In this document: piece after piece, positions 21,013-32,651 of the stretch | How the letters are laid out: each line of letters begins with the position of its first letter | Numbering within the stretch: the first letter of the stretch is position 1 | DNA from: Cunninghamia lanceolata | Lineage: Eukaryota; Streptophyta; Pinopsida; Cupressales; Cupressaceae | Direction of reading: 5' to 3' | NCBI GenBank assembly: GCA_027924645.1 | Contig: BSBN01000187.1 | Coordinates: forward strand, 10,930,001-10,994,000 | DNA length: 64,000 bases | The notes under the pieces: model-generated | Databases searched by the model: none | The model's input: only the letters and a program-made list of their open reading frames with translations | What the model was told of the DNA's origin: nothing | Position numbers and translations under genes: made by a program

Positions 21013-23625
21013 ATGGCGGATAAACAGCTGGCTAGGTCAGAGGCGGAATTCCTAAAATTGATGTTTGCTCATCTTGGGGGTGTTCAATTCAAATATGGAA
21101 CCATCATAGATACACACCAGGAGAATATGGATCTGGCTACCTAGTCAGTCAAAATGAATGATGAGAAGAATACCAGTGCCCTGCTGGATGCGGTCTTCAT
21201 ATCAGAAATGTGGAATGCAGCTGGTTTTCCCTACTCCATGGAAACCCCTGAGCTGGTTGTTGAGTGTGCAAGAAATTATAACCCGCAAACAAGGGTAGAG
21301 AAACATGGCAGAGTATATGCAGATCTATCAATCAGGGGTATTGCCACCACTTTTAGTTTGTCATTGGGCAAGAAGGTTACCAGTATAGATTTGAAGAAAT
21401 CAGAGGTAGAGTATAAGAATAACAGGAAGACTGCTAGGAAGAAGATGTATCAATGGAGGGTGAAGAATAGTCCCTATCCTGCAGCAGCTAAACTTTCGGT
21501 GCATTTATATAAGTATGAATTTGACAACAAGTACCAATACATGATAGCCCTACTCAGTAGAGTGACAGGCTAGCCTGATGCTGGAAATTTTAAGGACTAG
21601 ATGTATGCAGTCATCCTGATGTGCCTTTACATGGAAAACAAGCCAATGTGGGCTAAAATGATAAGCGATGCTCTGGATGAGCAGCTAATGAACCTAGGAG
21701 GTTCAGATTGTTCCTTCTACATGACATCATATATAGTTTATTCATGTGCCTACAAGGGTACATATGATGCACTAGTTATAGATGGAAAGATTGGAGGCAC
21801 AATCAATGATGTACATATATGGGATCATCATCCCCAACTACAAAGAATAAATTACCTCCAGGATTACAAGCTGGTAAATGATGCATTTTCTATGCACCTG
21901 GTGAGAACAATGGAAGAAGATAGAACCAAGAGACTGAGCATGGGGGCTCAGGAAGTTATCTACAGGCATGGAGCCTGGTTTATCCAATTCGTCACTTTCT
22001 CCTATATCAGGATTGAAGGTTTTGAGGGGGAGCCTCTCATGCTCCCAAGGTACCCTACAGATGCAGTTGTCTTAATGGAATTTATAAGACAAATCTCTAC
22101 AATATTGAATGCATATAAGTCAAACAACAAGCTTCCACCAGTGTTATTTCCAGTTGTAATGGGTTGGTATATGTGCCTAGATTCTTAGAGTATAAAGAAG
22201 GCCATAGCTGGTCTAGATATGATGAATTTCTAGCCTTTTCCATTAGTAAGGTCATATGATCCTTATGGGAGGATGCAGAGGATCATGGGGAAACCCATCC
22301 ATCGAAGAAACCTTGAAGACTTCTGGGCAGATTGTGAAGATAAGTTGAAGCCTGAAGAAGAAGGTATCAAAGGTTAACACTGAACCAAATCAAGACCTTT
22401 GATTGCATCTCCATCCCAGCACAACTAAAGAAAGATGATGGGATGATCATGGATAATGAGTATGAAGAGAAAAAGATATATAATGATACCATCTCTGCAC
22501 CAGATCTTACTATACAGGAGGATATCTCCTTAGATCTATTCACAGGTAGGATATTATAGCTAACCCAAGCTTGGGTAGATGAGCAGATAAATGTATTGAA
22601 GAAAAAGGGTGTTGCCATCACAGTGGACAACAAAAAGAAAAATTGAGAAGAGAAAGACTAAAGGAGAGAAGGCCCCACCTCCTGAAAAGGGCAAGAAGTC
22701 CTCAAAAGGTAAGAAGATTGATACTGAACCCAAAGGGGTTGTAGTGGAAAGAGTGGTAGTACTAGCTGAGGATGCATCAGAATCAGGACAAATATTAGCC
22801 TCATCATCACAGCCTCCTCAAGATAAACAAAAGGCTAAAAGAATTCAGAGGCCGGTTGCTAAAGCTGTGGAAACATATGAGGAAGGCCAAGCTTCACAGA
22901 AACAAATGGAAGAGGATATTCCTCTTGAAGAAGAATATGAAGGGGAGGAAAGCCCCATATCTTTCACAAGGAAAAGAAAAGCACCTCAGGTGATAGCAAC
23001 TACACCTAAGAAACCAAGGACTTCTATGAGAGGTGAAATCAGAGAAACTCCCATAATGTTGAGGGGAGCAGGTGGGGAAGCATTCAACAAGGAATTGCAA
23101 CACAATGTTCCACTTCCTACTATTGTAAAGTTCAAAACAGAACAAGTAGAAGAGCAAATGAAGGATACCTCTAAGGTAGTACAAAGTGGTCAAGTTTCAT
23201 TAGATGAGATAGTTAACTTATCTAATGATGAGGTGGTGAAGGATGTAGCTTCACAGAAAATGGAAACCCTTGTTGCTGGCACTAGGATAGCTCCACATGA
23301 GATCCCATCAGTTCAAGTAGTATTAGAAGAGATGAATCAAATAGAGCAGGAAAAAGAAAAGAGCCTGGAACATATTGCACAGCAAATAGGGCTGGATACC
23401 TTAGTTGATCAGGTAACAAATCCTACAGTTATAGACCTAACATATGTAGAAGATGTAAATCCTAAGGATATGGTAGGTGCACCTAGGGCAACACAGAATA
23501 TTGAGGAAATCAATCAGAAAGAAATGGAGAAGAAAGCTCCAAGTATGGGTCAGCAACAGCATGATACATCAGCTGAGCTCAAGACAGTAGACGTCTCACC
23601 AAGAGACAAGGAAGATAAAGAAACA
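21013..23625 (+). pseudogene. LTR ORF of family B, copy A, N-terminal two thirds
   Basis: The ATG at 21013 opens a frame beginning MADKQLARSEAEF. Two conserved blocks follow: the PELVVECARNYNP / EVEYKNNRKTARKKMY block (21250-21460) and a second block with LQDYKLVNDAFSMHLVRTMEED and FEGEPLMLPRYPTD (21850-22080). A Lys/Pro-rich linker containing SFTRKRKAPQ and PKKPRTSMRG (22610-23060) and an acidic, Gln-rich segment come next. The frame is broken by TAG at 21151, 21571, 21598 and 22186 and by frameshifts near 22370 and 22600; copy B reads Trp at two of these TAG sites. The function is unknown; the order resembles a structural, Gag-like protein. At about 23625 it fuses in frame to integrase, which is a rearrangement and not an ancestral design. 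Confidence 0.72.
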
Positions 23626-24860
23626 TTAGGTCTTACTAGAAGATGTTCTTCAAAATTGCAGGATTCACAGAGGAGAACCTTGAAGATAAGATCACAAAAA
23701 TACATGATAAAAGGAGGAATCCTTTTCAAAAGGAACTATGAAGGAATATATCTTAGATGCCTAGAAAGGCAAGAAGAAGATAAGGTGTTAACAGAATTGC
23801 ATGATAAGTTTGGAACTGCACATGGATCACACTTAGCCACTGCTCATGCCATCCTCAGGGTAGGATACTACTAGCCCACTATTTTTAAGGATACTGTTGA
23901 ACACATCAAATGTTGTCAGATATGTCAGGTTGCAGCTAATAGAGAAAAATATGCTGCTCAACTTCTACAACCAGTGATGGAGATGCACCCATTTGCTCAA
24001 TGGGGCATGGACTTCATAGGACCCATCAATCCTCCATCATCCTTAGGCCATAGTTATGTGTTGACTATCACTGATTATTGTACCAGGTGGATTGAAGTTG
24101 TCAGCAGTAAGACATGTAATGCTGAGGAGGTGATCAAGTTTTTGGAGAGTAACATGGTAACCAGGTATGGAGTTCCTTATGCTTTAGTATGTGATAATGG
24201 ACTTGAATTTGCATCATTAAAGTTATCAAGTTGGGCTTTTGATCATGGAATCATTTTGAAGTTTTCTTCAAATTATTACCCTCAAGGGAATGGACTAGCA
24301 GACTCTGCAAATAAAAACTTGTTAAACATCATAAAGAAATTGATAGAGAAAAACCCTAGGGAGTGGAACACCCTATTAAAATATGCATTGTGGGTAGATA
24401 GAACTAAGATGAAGGCTGCGTTGAGAAATTATCCCTACCAACTAGTATATGGGGTGGATCCCATCCTCCCTGTTAATATGAAAATATTAACACATTCCAG
24501 TTTGCACAAGAATATCTAGGTATAGATAACAAATAGGAAGTCAGGTTACTTTAGCTAATGCATCTAGAAGAAAAAAGAAATAGAGCAATTGATCAGTTTG
24601 CTAAACATCAGGCTATTGTCAAATGCTGGTTTGATAAAAGAGCTAGAGTTAAGGCTTTCAGGCTTTCAAATTTAGTCCTTATGTGGGATAAAGCACATGA
24701 AATAAAATGGGATCATGTTAAATTTGATAAACTTTGGATAGGTCCTTATCAAATTTTAGAAATCCTAGGAGATAGTACCTACAGACTTAAGACTCTAACT
24801 GGTGAGGATGTCCCATTACCAATTAATGGACAATTCCTCAAGCATTATTTCCAAGCCTGA
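23626..24860 (+). pseudogene. integrase of family B
   Basis: The zinc domain spans 23650-23930 (LHDKFGTAHGSH, then IKCCQICQ). The catalytic core has Asp in WGMDFIGPINPPSS and Asp in LVCDNGLEFA. The third acidic residue is expected as Glu near GNGLADSANK, but the codon reads Asp, so catalysis was probably lost or weakened. The C-terminal domain has FDKLWIGPYQILEILGD and ends NGQFLKHYF, a typical integrase end for this group. Stops occur at about 23872, 24519 and 24556. It follows LTR ORF sequence directly, so protease, RT and RNase H are missing on this strand. Confidence 0.88.
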
Positions 24861-25704
24861 AATAGGGTCATGTAAGTCAAATGTATCATAATGTGCATAT
24901 TGTATTGTGTTTGTACAACTTTGTTTTGTTTGTTTGCTTGTCTGTTGAGTTTTTGTTTTGGCTAATCAAGATGATGTAACTTATCACCCTAAGAAACCAA
25001 ACCAAATTGTTAGGATTCAAGTGATGAGAACAAATTCCTATATAGGTTATGACTCATTTTGAGGAGTATCTGTGATTAGGTCTGTGATATCCTTTTCATC
25101 ATGGTGCCTTTTCTTAACTAAGGTAATCTTCACAATGACTCACCTAATAGCCTTGGGTTTGTGGAACACATAAGTATAGGTGTTAAGTGAAAAATCCAAA
25201 GGGACTCCCTTGCTACCAATACAATCTCCAACCTAAATCAGCAAGTGACACCACCTTGCATATCGAGCTTACATGATAATATCATATGAACAAAAGGGAT
25301 AAATATCAAAAATTCAAAAGAATAAAATTAGGCCATCTAAGTAACTCTACTAGGGCTATAGACACCTACTGGCAGTGGGGCTCTACTTAGGGGGATTGTA
25401 GAGATAACCTTGTCAGGGCTATGGACGCCTACTGGCAGCAAGGCTCTATCTAGGTTGGATATGAGGGATGATCCCAAAATATGTGGCTTAACATCAGTTA
25501 CTCATGTTTTCAATTTACTTTCAAGATGACGATAATTAATCATTTGCACACACCTGATCCCTTGCTATCATTATTGCAATGATGAAAATCATATCATTCA
25601 GAAAGGTCATAATACTTATACTTAGAAAGACTTGAAATGCTATGTTAGAATGTGATCACATCACTTGAATCATTGGAATTTGGTTATTTTCTTTGGTGGC
25701 AAGT
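24861..25704 (+). other. 3' untranslated region of family B
   Basis: Lies between the integrase stop and the next TGTTG LTR start. It holds no credible ORF. A GGGCTAT-GGC-type segment of about 40 bases (around CACCTACTGGCAG) is repeated at 25354-25390 and 25420-25457. The bases before 25705 (TTTGGTGGCAAG) are only weakly purine-rich, so the polypurine tract is unclear. Confidence 0.6.
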
Positions 25705-26706
25705 TGTTGTGTGGTTACACAACACACCTCATTTTGCCTTAACAAAACAGGGACCAACCTTTTCTTTCTGCTTGTGGCTCACTTGTTTTCTACTTTGGGT
25801 GGTTTGGTAAAATCAGTCATGCATGTAACCTTTTGAGGGGGTGGATCTACCACTAGATGAGGTCAGTTGTCAAACTTAGCAGTTGCTATTATTAACCTCA
25901 TGGTTGGAAAGTACACAAAATTCTAAGCAGGTTTGCCTTTTGGATCACCCCAAAATTGTCTAAGGGTAGAAAGTTATGTTGAGTAAAAGTTTGGTCAAAC
26001 CTGATATTACCTGAGGGGTCATATTTTTTTAACATCAGTCATATTCTATAAGATCACCCAGATTTAGAATCATCACTTGATAATCACTAGGTGTACAATA
26101 TGCAAACGCCAAAATTAAATAAGAGCCGACACCTACCTATCACAGAACCTCACATATCTTGGGGGTCATATTTCCTAATATCAGTCATCTTACGAATATC
26201 ACCCCTTTGTAGATATCACCCTACGCCAATATGTTGATGACATCATCCAATTTCAATTAACAAAAGAAATCACCCCAGCGATGACATCATTATCTAACCT
26301 GACATGCAGGAGGTCATATATTTAATGTCCGTCATATTTCTTAATATGACGATGACATCATTAAAACATGATAACAAAAAAATGTCGATGACATGAGGAT
26401 GTCATCATGATTTATTTCCCTTGATCTTAGTTCCATGACCCAATATGTTCCATAGTCAAAGGTTGACCATATCACCCATTTCTTTTGCACATAGTTATCC
26501 CACGCAAGGAGGGGGGTCATATTTTTGAATATCACTGGATCTTTGAAAGCTCACCCTCCTTTAACATTAAATGCAATTAAAGTGGTAGATGAACTCTTGC
26601 CAGTTACAAGTACAAATTGAACACTTGGCAACATCTACGAATTCCATGCAAATGATCGACAGATTTAATCAAGATAACACATTTTACCCTAATTTGTCTT
26701 ATTGAT

Positions 26707-26717
26707 CTATTTAAAAG
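26707..26717 (+). promoter_or_regulatory. TATA-like box P1 upstream of the LTR ORF
   Basis: CTATTTAAAAG lies about 200 bases before the predicted splice donor and 416 bases before the ORF start. The solo LTR has ACATAAAAGG at the matching position. It would let the ORF be expressed separately from the genomic promoter P2. Inference from motif and position. Confidence 0.4.
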
Positions 26718-26909
26718 TAAAATTCAAGGGTCATTTTCATTGATCTTGCAATAAATCGAGAATTATAGAGCTTTAAAAGTCAAAACCCTCACCAACTACC
26801 TGCCAACAGATTGGATCTTTCGGCATAATAGAATGGAATAGGTGATCTTGTGCATTATAGTCTTTCTCATAATCATTCATATAACCCAAAGGAAAGCATT
26901 ACTAGGTAG

Positions 26910-27116
26910 GTAAGTAACTTCAAAACCTCTCCCTTGTCATTTTCTGCCAATCTAGGTGAAATGTTTATCTTTATTGAGGTAAATCCATGTAATGATGAAC
27001 GTAGGAAAGTAAAATGAAAGAGTAATAGACAGAATATACATGATATGATAGAAATACATGGTATTGTTGAAATGCATATGGGCACTGTAGGGTAAAATAT
27101 ATCATGTTTATTAAAG
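26910..27116 (+). other. predicted intron in the leader of the LTR ORF (copy B)
   Basis: GTAAGT at 26910-26915 and an AG at 27115-27116 bound 207 bases, matching the 201-base interval in copy A. The acceptor pyrimidine tract is weak here, and the start codon 6 bases later reads ATA. Confidence 0.4.
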
Positions 27117-27122
27117 GAATCC

Positions 27123-29610
27123 ATAGCCGACATCAGGAGAAATAGGTCTGAGGCTGAGTTCCTCAAGCCCATGTTTGTGCAACTAGAGGGGATGTAATTT
27201 AGATATGGGGTCATTGGTGATACACATCAAGGGGATACAGACCTAGAAGCATGGTCAACAAGATTGGATAATGATACAGATAATCCTATTCTGGACAGGG
27301 TGTTTACCTCTGGTATGTGGCATGCGACTGTTTTCCCTATGCCATGGATGCCCTAGAATTGGTAGTAGAATGTGCAAGAAATTACAATCCAGAAACCAGG
27401 CAGGTGGAGAAACATGACAGGGTATATGCTAACTTCTCAGTCAAGGGCATCACTGCCACTTTCAACTTACCGGTAGGAAATAAGGTGGTGAATGTGGACC
27501 TTCATAAACTAGAGGTAGAGTATAACAATAACAAGAAGAATTCCAAGAAGAAGATGTATCAATGTAGGTTGAAGAGCAGCACTTATACATCTTCAGCCAA
27601 GTTACCAGTATACTTGTACAAGTTTGACTTTGATGATGAGTACTAGTATATAATTGCCCTACTAAGAAGGATGATTGGCAGACCCAACACTAGAAATTTT
27701 GAGAATTGGATGTTTGGGATCATCCAGATGGTATTGTACTCAGACAACAAGCCCTTGTGGGATAAGATCATTAGTGACTCATTGGATGAAGGAATGATGA
27801 AGCTGGGAGGACAGACATGTTTATTTTACATGACCTCATAAGTGGTGTATTCATGTGCATTCAGGGGAACATTTGATGCCCTAAGAACAGTGGGAAAGCT
27901 TGGTCGTGAGGATGATGATGTACATATATAGGATCATTATCCCTAATTGCAAAGAAAAGTATACCTCCAGGACTATAAATTGGTAAATGATGCATTCTCG
28001 ATGCATCTGGTCAGAACCATGGAGGAAGATATGACTAAAAGGCTAAGCATGGAAGCTCAAGAAATCATTTATAGACATGGAGCATGGTTCATCCAATTTG
28101 CTAGCTTTTCATATATTAGAATTGAAGGATTTGAAGGGCAACCTCTTATGTTGCCAAGATACCCTATTGATAGGGTCATCTTGATTGAATTTGTTGGATA
28201 GGTGTCCACCGTGGTTGAGGCATATAAGGCACATAAGAAGCTTCCTCCAATTTTGTTTCCAATATATATGGGGTGGTACATGTGCCCAGATTTAGAGAGC
28301 ATAAAGCATGTCACTGGGGGGTTGAAATTAATGTACCTATAGCCATTTCCTCTGGCGAGATCATATGACCCTTATGGCAGGATGCAGAAGATATTAGGAA
28401 AATAGATACATCAAAAGCATCTGGAAGACTTTTGGACTGATTGTGATGATGAGGCTAAGGTGAGAAGAAGGAAATATCAAAGACTCACCTTAAATCAAGT
28501 CAAGACCTTTAATTATATCTTAGTGCCAGCACAATTACATAAAGATGATGGAAGGATAATGGCCAATGAATATGAGGACAAAAAGGTGTATAATGACACC
28601 ATATCAGCCCCCGATCTCACACAGCAAGAGGATATATCCCTAGATCAGATGATGCATGGGGTGATCTAGTTGACCCAAGCTTGGGTAGATGCAGAAATAG
28701 CCAAATTGAAGAAAAGAGGCATGGCCCTTACTGTTGATAACAAGAAAAAGTGACAAGAATTGTCTGATGAAGAATATAATGCTTTCCTCACTGAAAAGAG
28801 AAAATCCAATGGGGAGAGATTACCCACATAAAAACAAAAGAGGATATCCCCTAAAGGTAAGAAAGGTGAAAATGAACCAAAGGGAGTGATCATAGAAAGA
28901 ATTGCCACTAAGGGTGTGGGTGCATCTACATCAGCTCCTGCATCTACATCAGTGACACAACCTCCACTAGAAAAAACAAATACTAAGAGGATTTTGAGGC
29001 CTATTACTGAGAACACAGAGATGCAAGTGGAAGGACAGACCCTACCACATGAATTGGAAGAGGAAAAGCCCTCAGAGGAAGAAAAAATGAATAAAGAACC
29101 CAAGGATGTTGACTTTCTAATAGCGAGCAGGGAGAGGAAAGGGATGCCGCAAGCTTCACCACCCAAGAAACAAAGAACAACCATGAGGGGGGATGTCCGC
29201 ACTAACCCCATCATGTTGATAACTCATGATTGGGGTACTGATGCAGAAACAAAGAATTTGACTAAGGGTGATCTCCAAGGTCAAAATGCACAAGCCTTTC
29301 AAGAGGTTAATGTATCACTAGGTGAGAAAGATAAGGAAGGTGATGGAGCTCCAAAGGAGAGCTCACAAAGTGAAGTACAAGATCAAAATGTGGATATTCT
29401 ACAAGATCCTCCTTTACAAAAAGCATCCCCTCAACAGGAAGAACCCTTGCGAGATCCCGCTGATGATGAACTACATAAGGAATAAATCAAGAAGGTGCCT
29501 TCGCCACCAAGGATAGAAGCTGATACAAGAAGGCAAGATACCAGTGACATAGAAAAAGGCCACCAAGAATCTAGAGGTGATATACTTCATTGGCGTAGAA
29601 AGGAAATATA
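27123..29610 (+). pseudogene. LTR ORF of family B, copy B, N-terminal part
   Basis: It aligns with copy A throughout but has ATA at 27123 where copy A has ATG. The N-terminal block (ELVVECARNYNPETR, EVEYNNNKKNSKKKMY) lies at 27355-27560 and the second block (YLQDYKLVNDAFSMHLVRT, EGQPLMLPRYPID) at 27960-28170. The segment SYDPYGRMQK and the SAPDLTQQEDISLDQM segment follow, then the KKQRTTMRG linker at 29160-29190. Breaks include TAA at 27196, TAG at 27644, and TAG or TGA at about 27840, 28199, 28341, 28405, 28668 and 28752. Tat-2 interrupts it at 29611-29615. With the distal part the protein would be about 1240 codons. No known domain was recognised. Confidence 0.75.
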
Positions 29611-29615
29611 GGTAG

Positions 29616-30694
29616 TGTGAATGGGAAAAATGGATTGATCAATAAACAATATTAAACCCAAACATCAATGAAATATGAAGGAAAAAAGATTAATAAAAGC
29701 AAAGAGATACTTACAACCTTTACCTTTTGGCTTCCATTGCTCACCTATTCTTTCTTGATCTTGAGTGATGAAGATTTGGCCCTCAGGGAGCTTGCTTCCT
29801 TGCTTTGATTCCTCAAAATGACAAGGAGAAATGGCTGTGATACCTGTTGTGTTGAAGATGAGCTTCAAACACAAGGATAATGGAGGATATTGGAATGGCT
29901 AGAATGTGGAGATTTGAGAGGAATGTGGGCATGATAAGGATGCCAGAATGAAGTTTCTAGAAGAAATTGGACATGGTAAGGATACCTGAAAGAAGTCCCC
30001 CCTAATTGCTTAGAGAGGAGTCTTATTTATAGATTTTCTAAAAAGGCAATGGAGGGTGAGGATCAAAAGATGAGATCAATAGCTCTCATTTTTTGTGAAT
30101 CTTTAATTCATAATGGATGAATTAAAAATTCTCTTTTTGAGAAGAGTGGGTTATGACAATTGAATTAAGAATTCAATAGTGGAGGATAGTGGGGAACAAT
30201 TGAATTAAATTCAATTGGTGGAGTATAGCGGGGAACAATTGAATTAAGAATTCAATAGTGGAGGATAGTCGGTTATGACAATTGAATTAAGAATTCAATA
30301 GTGGATGATAGTGGGGAACAATTGAATTAAAAATTCAATTGGTGGAGTATAGTGGGGAACAATTGAATTAAGAATTCAATTTTGGATAATAGAGGATATT
30401 ATCTAATTAAATATTAAGAATATTTAATTATATGTGCAACATGGTGAGGTCAAAGAGATGAGATGGATTGATGAGGTGGATTGATGAAGTGGATTTTGTG
30501 AGGTGGATTTAGGATTTGAGACATTAGAAGAATTTAGGGATTTTAATTAAATAAAATGATTTTATTTAATTCTAGGATAATGAACCAATCAAATAAACTT
30601 ATAATATTTATTTAATTGATAGAAGAAAATATGAATTAAGATAAATATTAGAATATTTACTTAATTCAACCTGAGCCAATTTTAGGTGTCTACA
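29616..30694 (-). repeat. 3' LTR of Tat-2 (1079 bp)
   Basis: On the + strand it starts TGTGAATGGG and ends GTGTCTACA. On the - strand CTATAAATA at 30024-30032 is a good TATA box. A tandem array with a unit near 45 bases built around GAATTAAGAATTC fills 30130-30390. A 69-codon frame at 29665-29874 recurs in the other LTR but only because the LTRs are copies. Confidence 0.93.
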
Positions 30695-30708
30695 TTTTGC
30701 CCCTCTTT
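30695..30708 (-). promoter_or_regulatory. polypurine tract of Tat-2
   Basis: On the - strand AAAGAGGGGCAAAA ends exactly at the LTR start TGTAGACACC. The same tract is present in Tat-3 at 55606-55619. Confidence 0.85.
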
Positions 30709-32651
30709 GAAGCAATGTGTTTTATCACGTTGTTTCAAAGAATAAATAGTCTGATAATGATACATGCCCCAGTTTGCCCCTGGTACATGTTATGATGATA
30801 GGATGCCCCCTCGGGAGATTGGACGGGGAGAGGGCGGCAGGCGTGAGACGGACAATCTCACGATAAGATATGTTGACAGGAGATGAAATGGTTGAATGCA
30901 AAAGAAAGGGATGAATGATATGGAATGCAAGATAAAAATGATAACACACACAAGCAAGTAAGCAAGTATGCACAAATGACACAAGAACAAACAAGGTATT
31001 GCCCTTGTCAAGTGGTAAACCAATGATACGGATTGATGATGTCTAGTTTCAAGAATGAGATATATCGTATAAGACTCCGGGTCTGGTTTCGACAATATAA
31101 CATCCCGTCTAAGACATTTGATACGATAGTATTGTCATGGCGGGGAACAATATATCCCTAGACCAACATAGCAGGTGTGTTGTCATGGCGGGGAATGATG
31201 GATCCCTAGAGCAACACAAAGGATAGTGTCTGGTTCCAGGAAATGAAGCATGTCATGTAAGACGTGTGTGTTGGTCTGATTTCGACAATGCAACAACCTA
31301 TATAAGACAATGGATTGATTAATTGATTGAGTTGGTTTACGACCGGACAAGGATCAAGACCATTGATTGTGATTGGATCATTTGACAAGATTGATTTGAC
31401 TTGATTGGCATGGATTAAGGATAGACTTGCAATTGGATACGGTATGGCTATGGAATGGGTATGGATATGAGACACAATTGGATACAGTATGGATATGGAG
31501 ATGGATATGAACTGCAGTTGGATATGGTATGGGTATGGATATGGATATTTGTCGCCTTGATATAGCAAGTATTTTGAAGCGCTTTCATCATTGGGCTTTA
31601 TTATGTTGTAAGAAAATACAAGCATCTAGGTATAATTAAACCGAGATGACCTAAGTATTACTTACATGGATTTTGATTTAGCAAGTTAATACAAGCATCT
31701 AGCCAAAATTGAATCTAGATGACCTGAGTACTTCTTGCATTTCAACAGACAAGGATTGCCCCTTTTCATGTATGACCTGAGTACTTCTTGCATTTCAACA
31801 GACAAGGATTGCCCCTTTTCATGTTTAGACCTCAGAGTCGTTGATGATCTTTTGCCGATCATGTCGTTAGACAAAAGTTGTCACATTAATAAAGTTTAAT
31901 CCACAAGCAACAAACAAGGAAAATAATCATGCCCCCATCATAGCATCTCTAGCTTTTGGCATCCTTGAGTAGCATAGAAAGGCATGATAGCATAAATCAA
32001 GACTTTGTAAGTTAATCTAACCAATCACAAAACATTCTTGCATTTAGATGTGTTTGTTTCTTGCCATAATTGATATGAGATTTAGCTTGAGTGTTTCGGT
32101 ATGGTGGGCTACTTTGTTTTTGGACAGGTTGATGTTTTGCATCATGATTTTTGTTATTTTTTGGGAAGCGTGCTTTGTTGCTCTTGTTTGTCTAGCAGAA
32201 GGTATCATAATCCTTATTGGTGGGACGGACCCTAAGGGACTGACCTAGTGCCTCGGGGGCTCATTACTAAATGGCCTTGCCTACATGACGATGCAGAGGT
32301 AGCGTAGTTCGGGGTAAACCCTAACGGACCTAAGACCTAGGTGATAGGAAGTGGAGCAAACTCAGACAGACAGAAGGATTAGACATGGGACAGATGGGAA
32401 AGTGGAGATGGACTCAGATATGGAACAGATAATACTAATGACAAGGAAGCACCACGGATAGGTAGATGTATGGGTGAATGGAACAGGTAGGTAGAAGGAA
32501 ACAAAGATGTTGACTCTACACATAGTGCCTGTTTGCCAGGTTTTCACTATGGTACTTATCCAAGGTGCCCGTTTGCCAGGTTTTCACCAGAGGATGGATT
32601 TTTTTGTTGCTTTTTGTGTTTTTTTGCTTTTTTTTTGGAATATTCTGAGGA
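30709..32651 (-). other. 3' untranslated region of Tat-2
   Basis: About 1.9 kb without a credible gene. Its segments recur in Tat-3: TTGCCCCTGGTAC, two TTGTCATGGCGGGGAA units (31132-31217), GGACGGACCCTAAGGGACTG (near 32222) and two CCCGTTTGCCAGGTTTTCAC-type units (32525-32590). A tandem duplication of 53 bases lies at 31721-31824 and a GGATATGG-rich stretch at 31430-31550. Conservation between the two elements in a non-coding region suggests a role in the RNA, unproven. Confidence 0.75.

Larger units (their letters stand above)
19538..23625 (+). repeat. family B LTR, proximal part (truncated)
   Basis: Starts TGTTGTGTGG, like 10977 and 25705. About 1.4 kb of U3 with many GATATT/AATATC palindromes precedes a predicted intron and the LTR ORF. 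At about 23625 the ORF linker changes to integrase sequence; the ORF's coiled-coil half, the TATA box and the LTR end are missing. The 5 bases before the start are GATCT; no matching duplication could be located. Confidence 0.75.

Noticed and set aside
29665..29874. 69-codon frame found in both Tat-2 LTRs
   Set aside because: It is shared because LTRs are copies. The frame is short and lacks any domain, so it is not evidence for an LTR gene as in family B.
31430..31550. Possible satellite or CRISPR-like repeat of GGATATGG
   Set aside because: Repeats are short and irregular with no constant spacer; a simple repeat in a retrotransposon 3' region.
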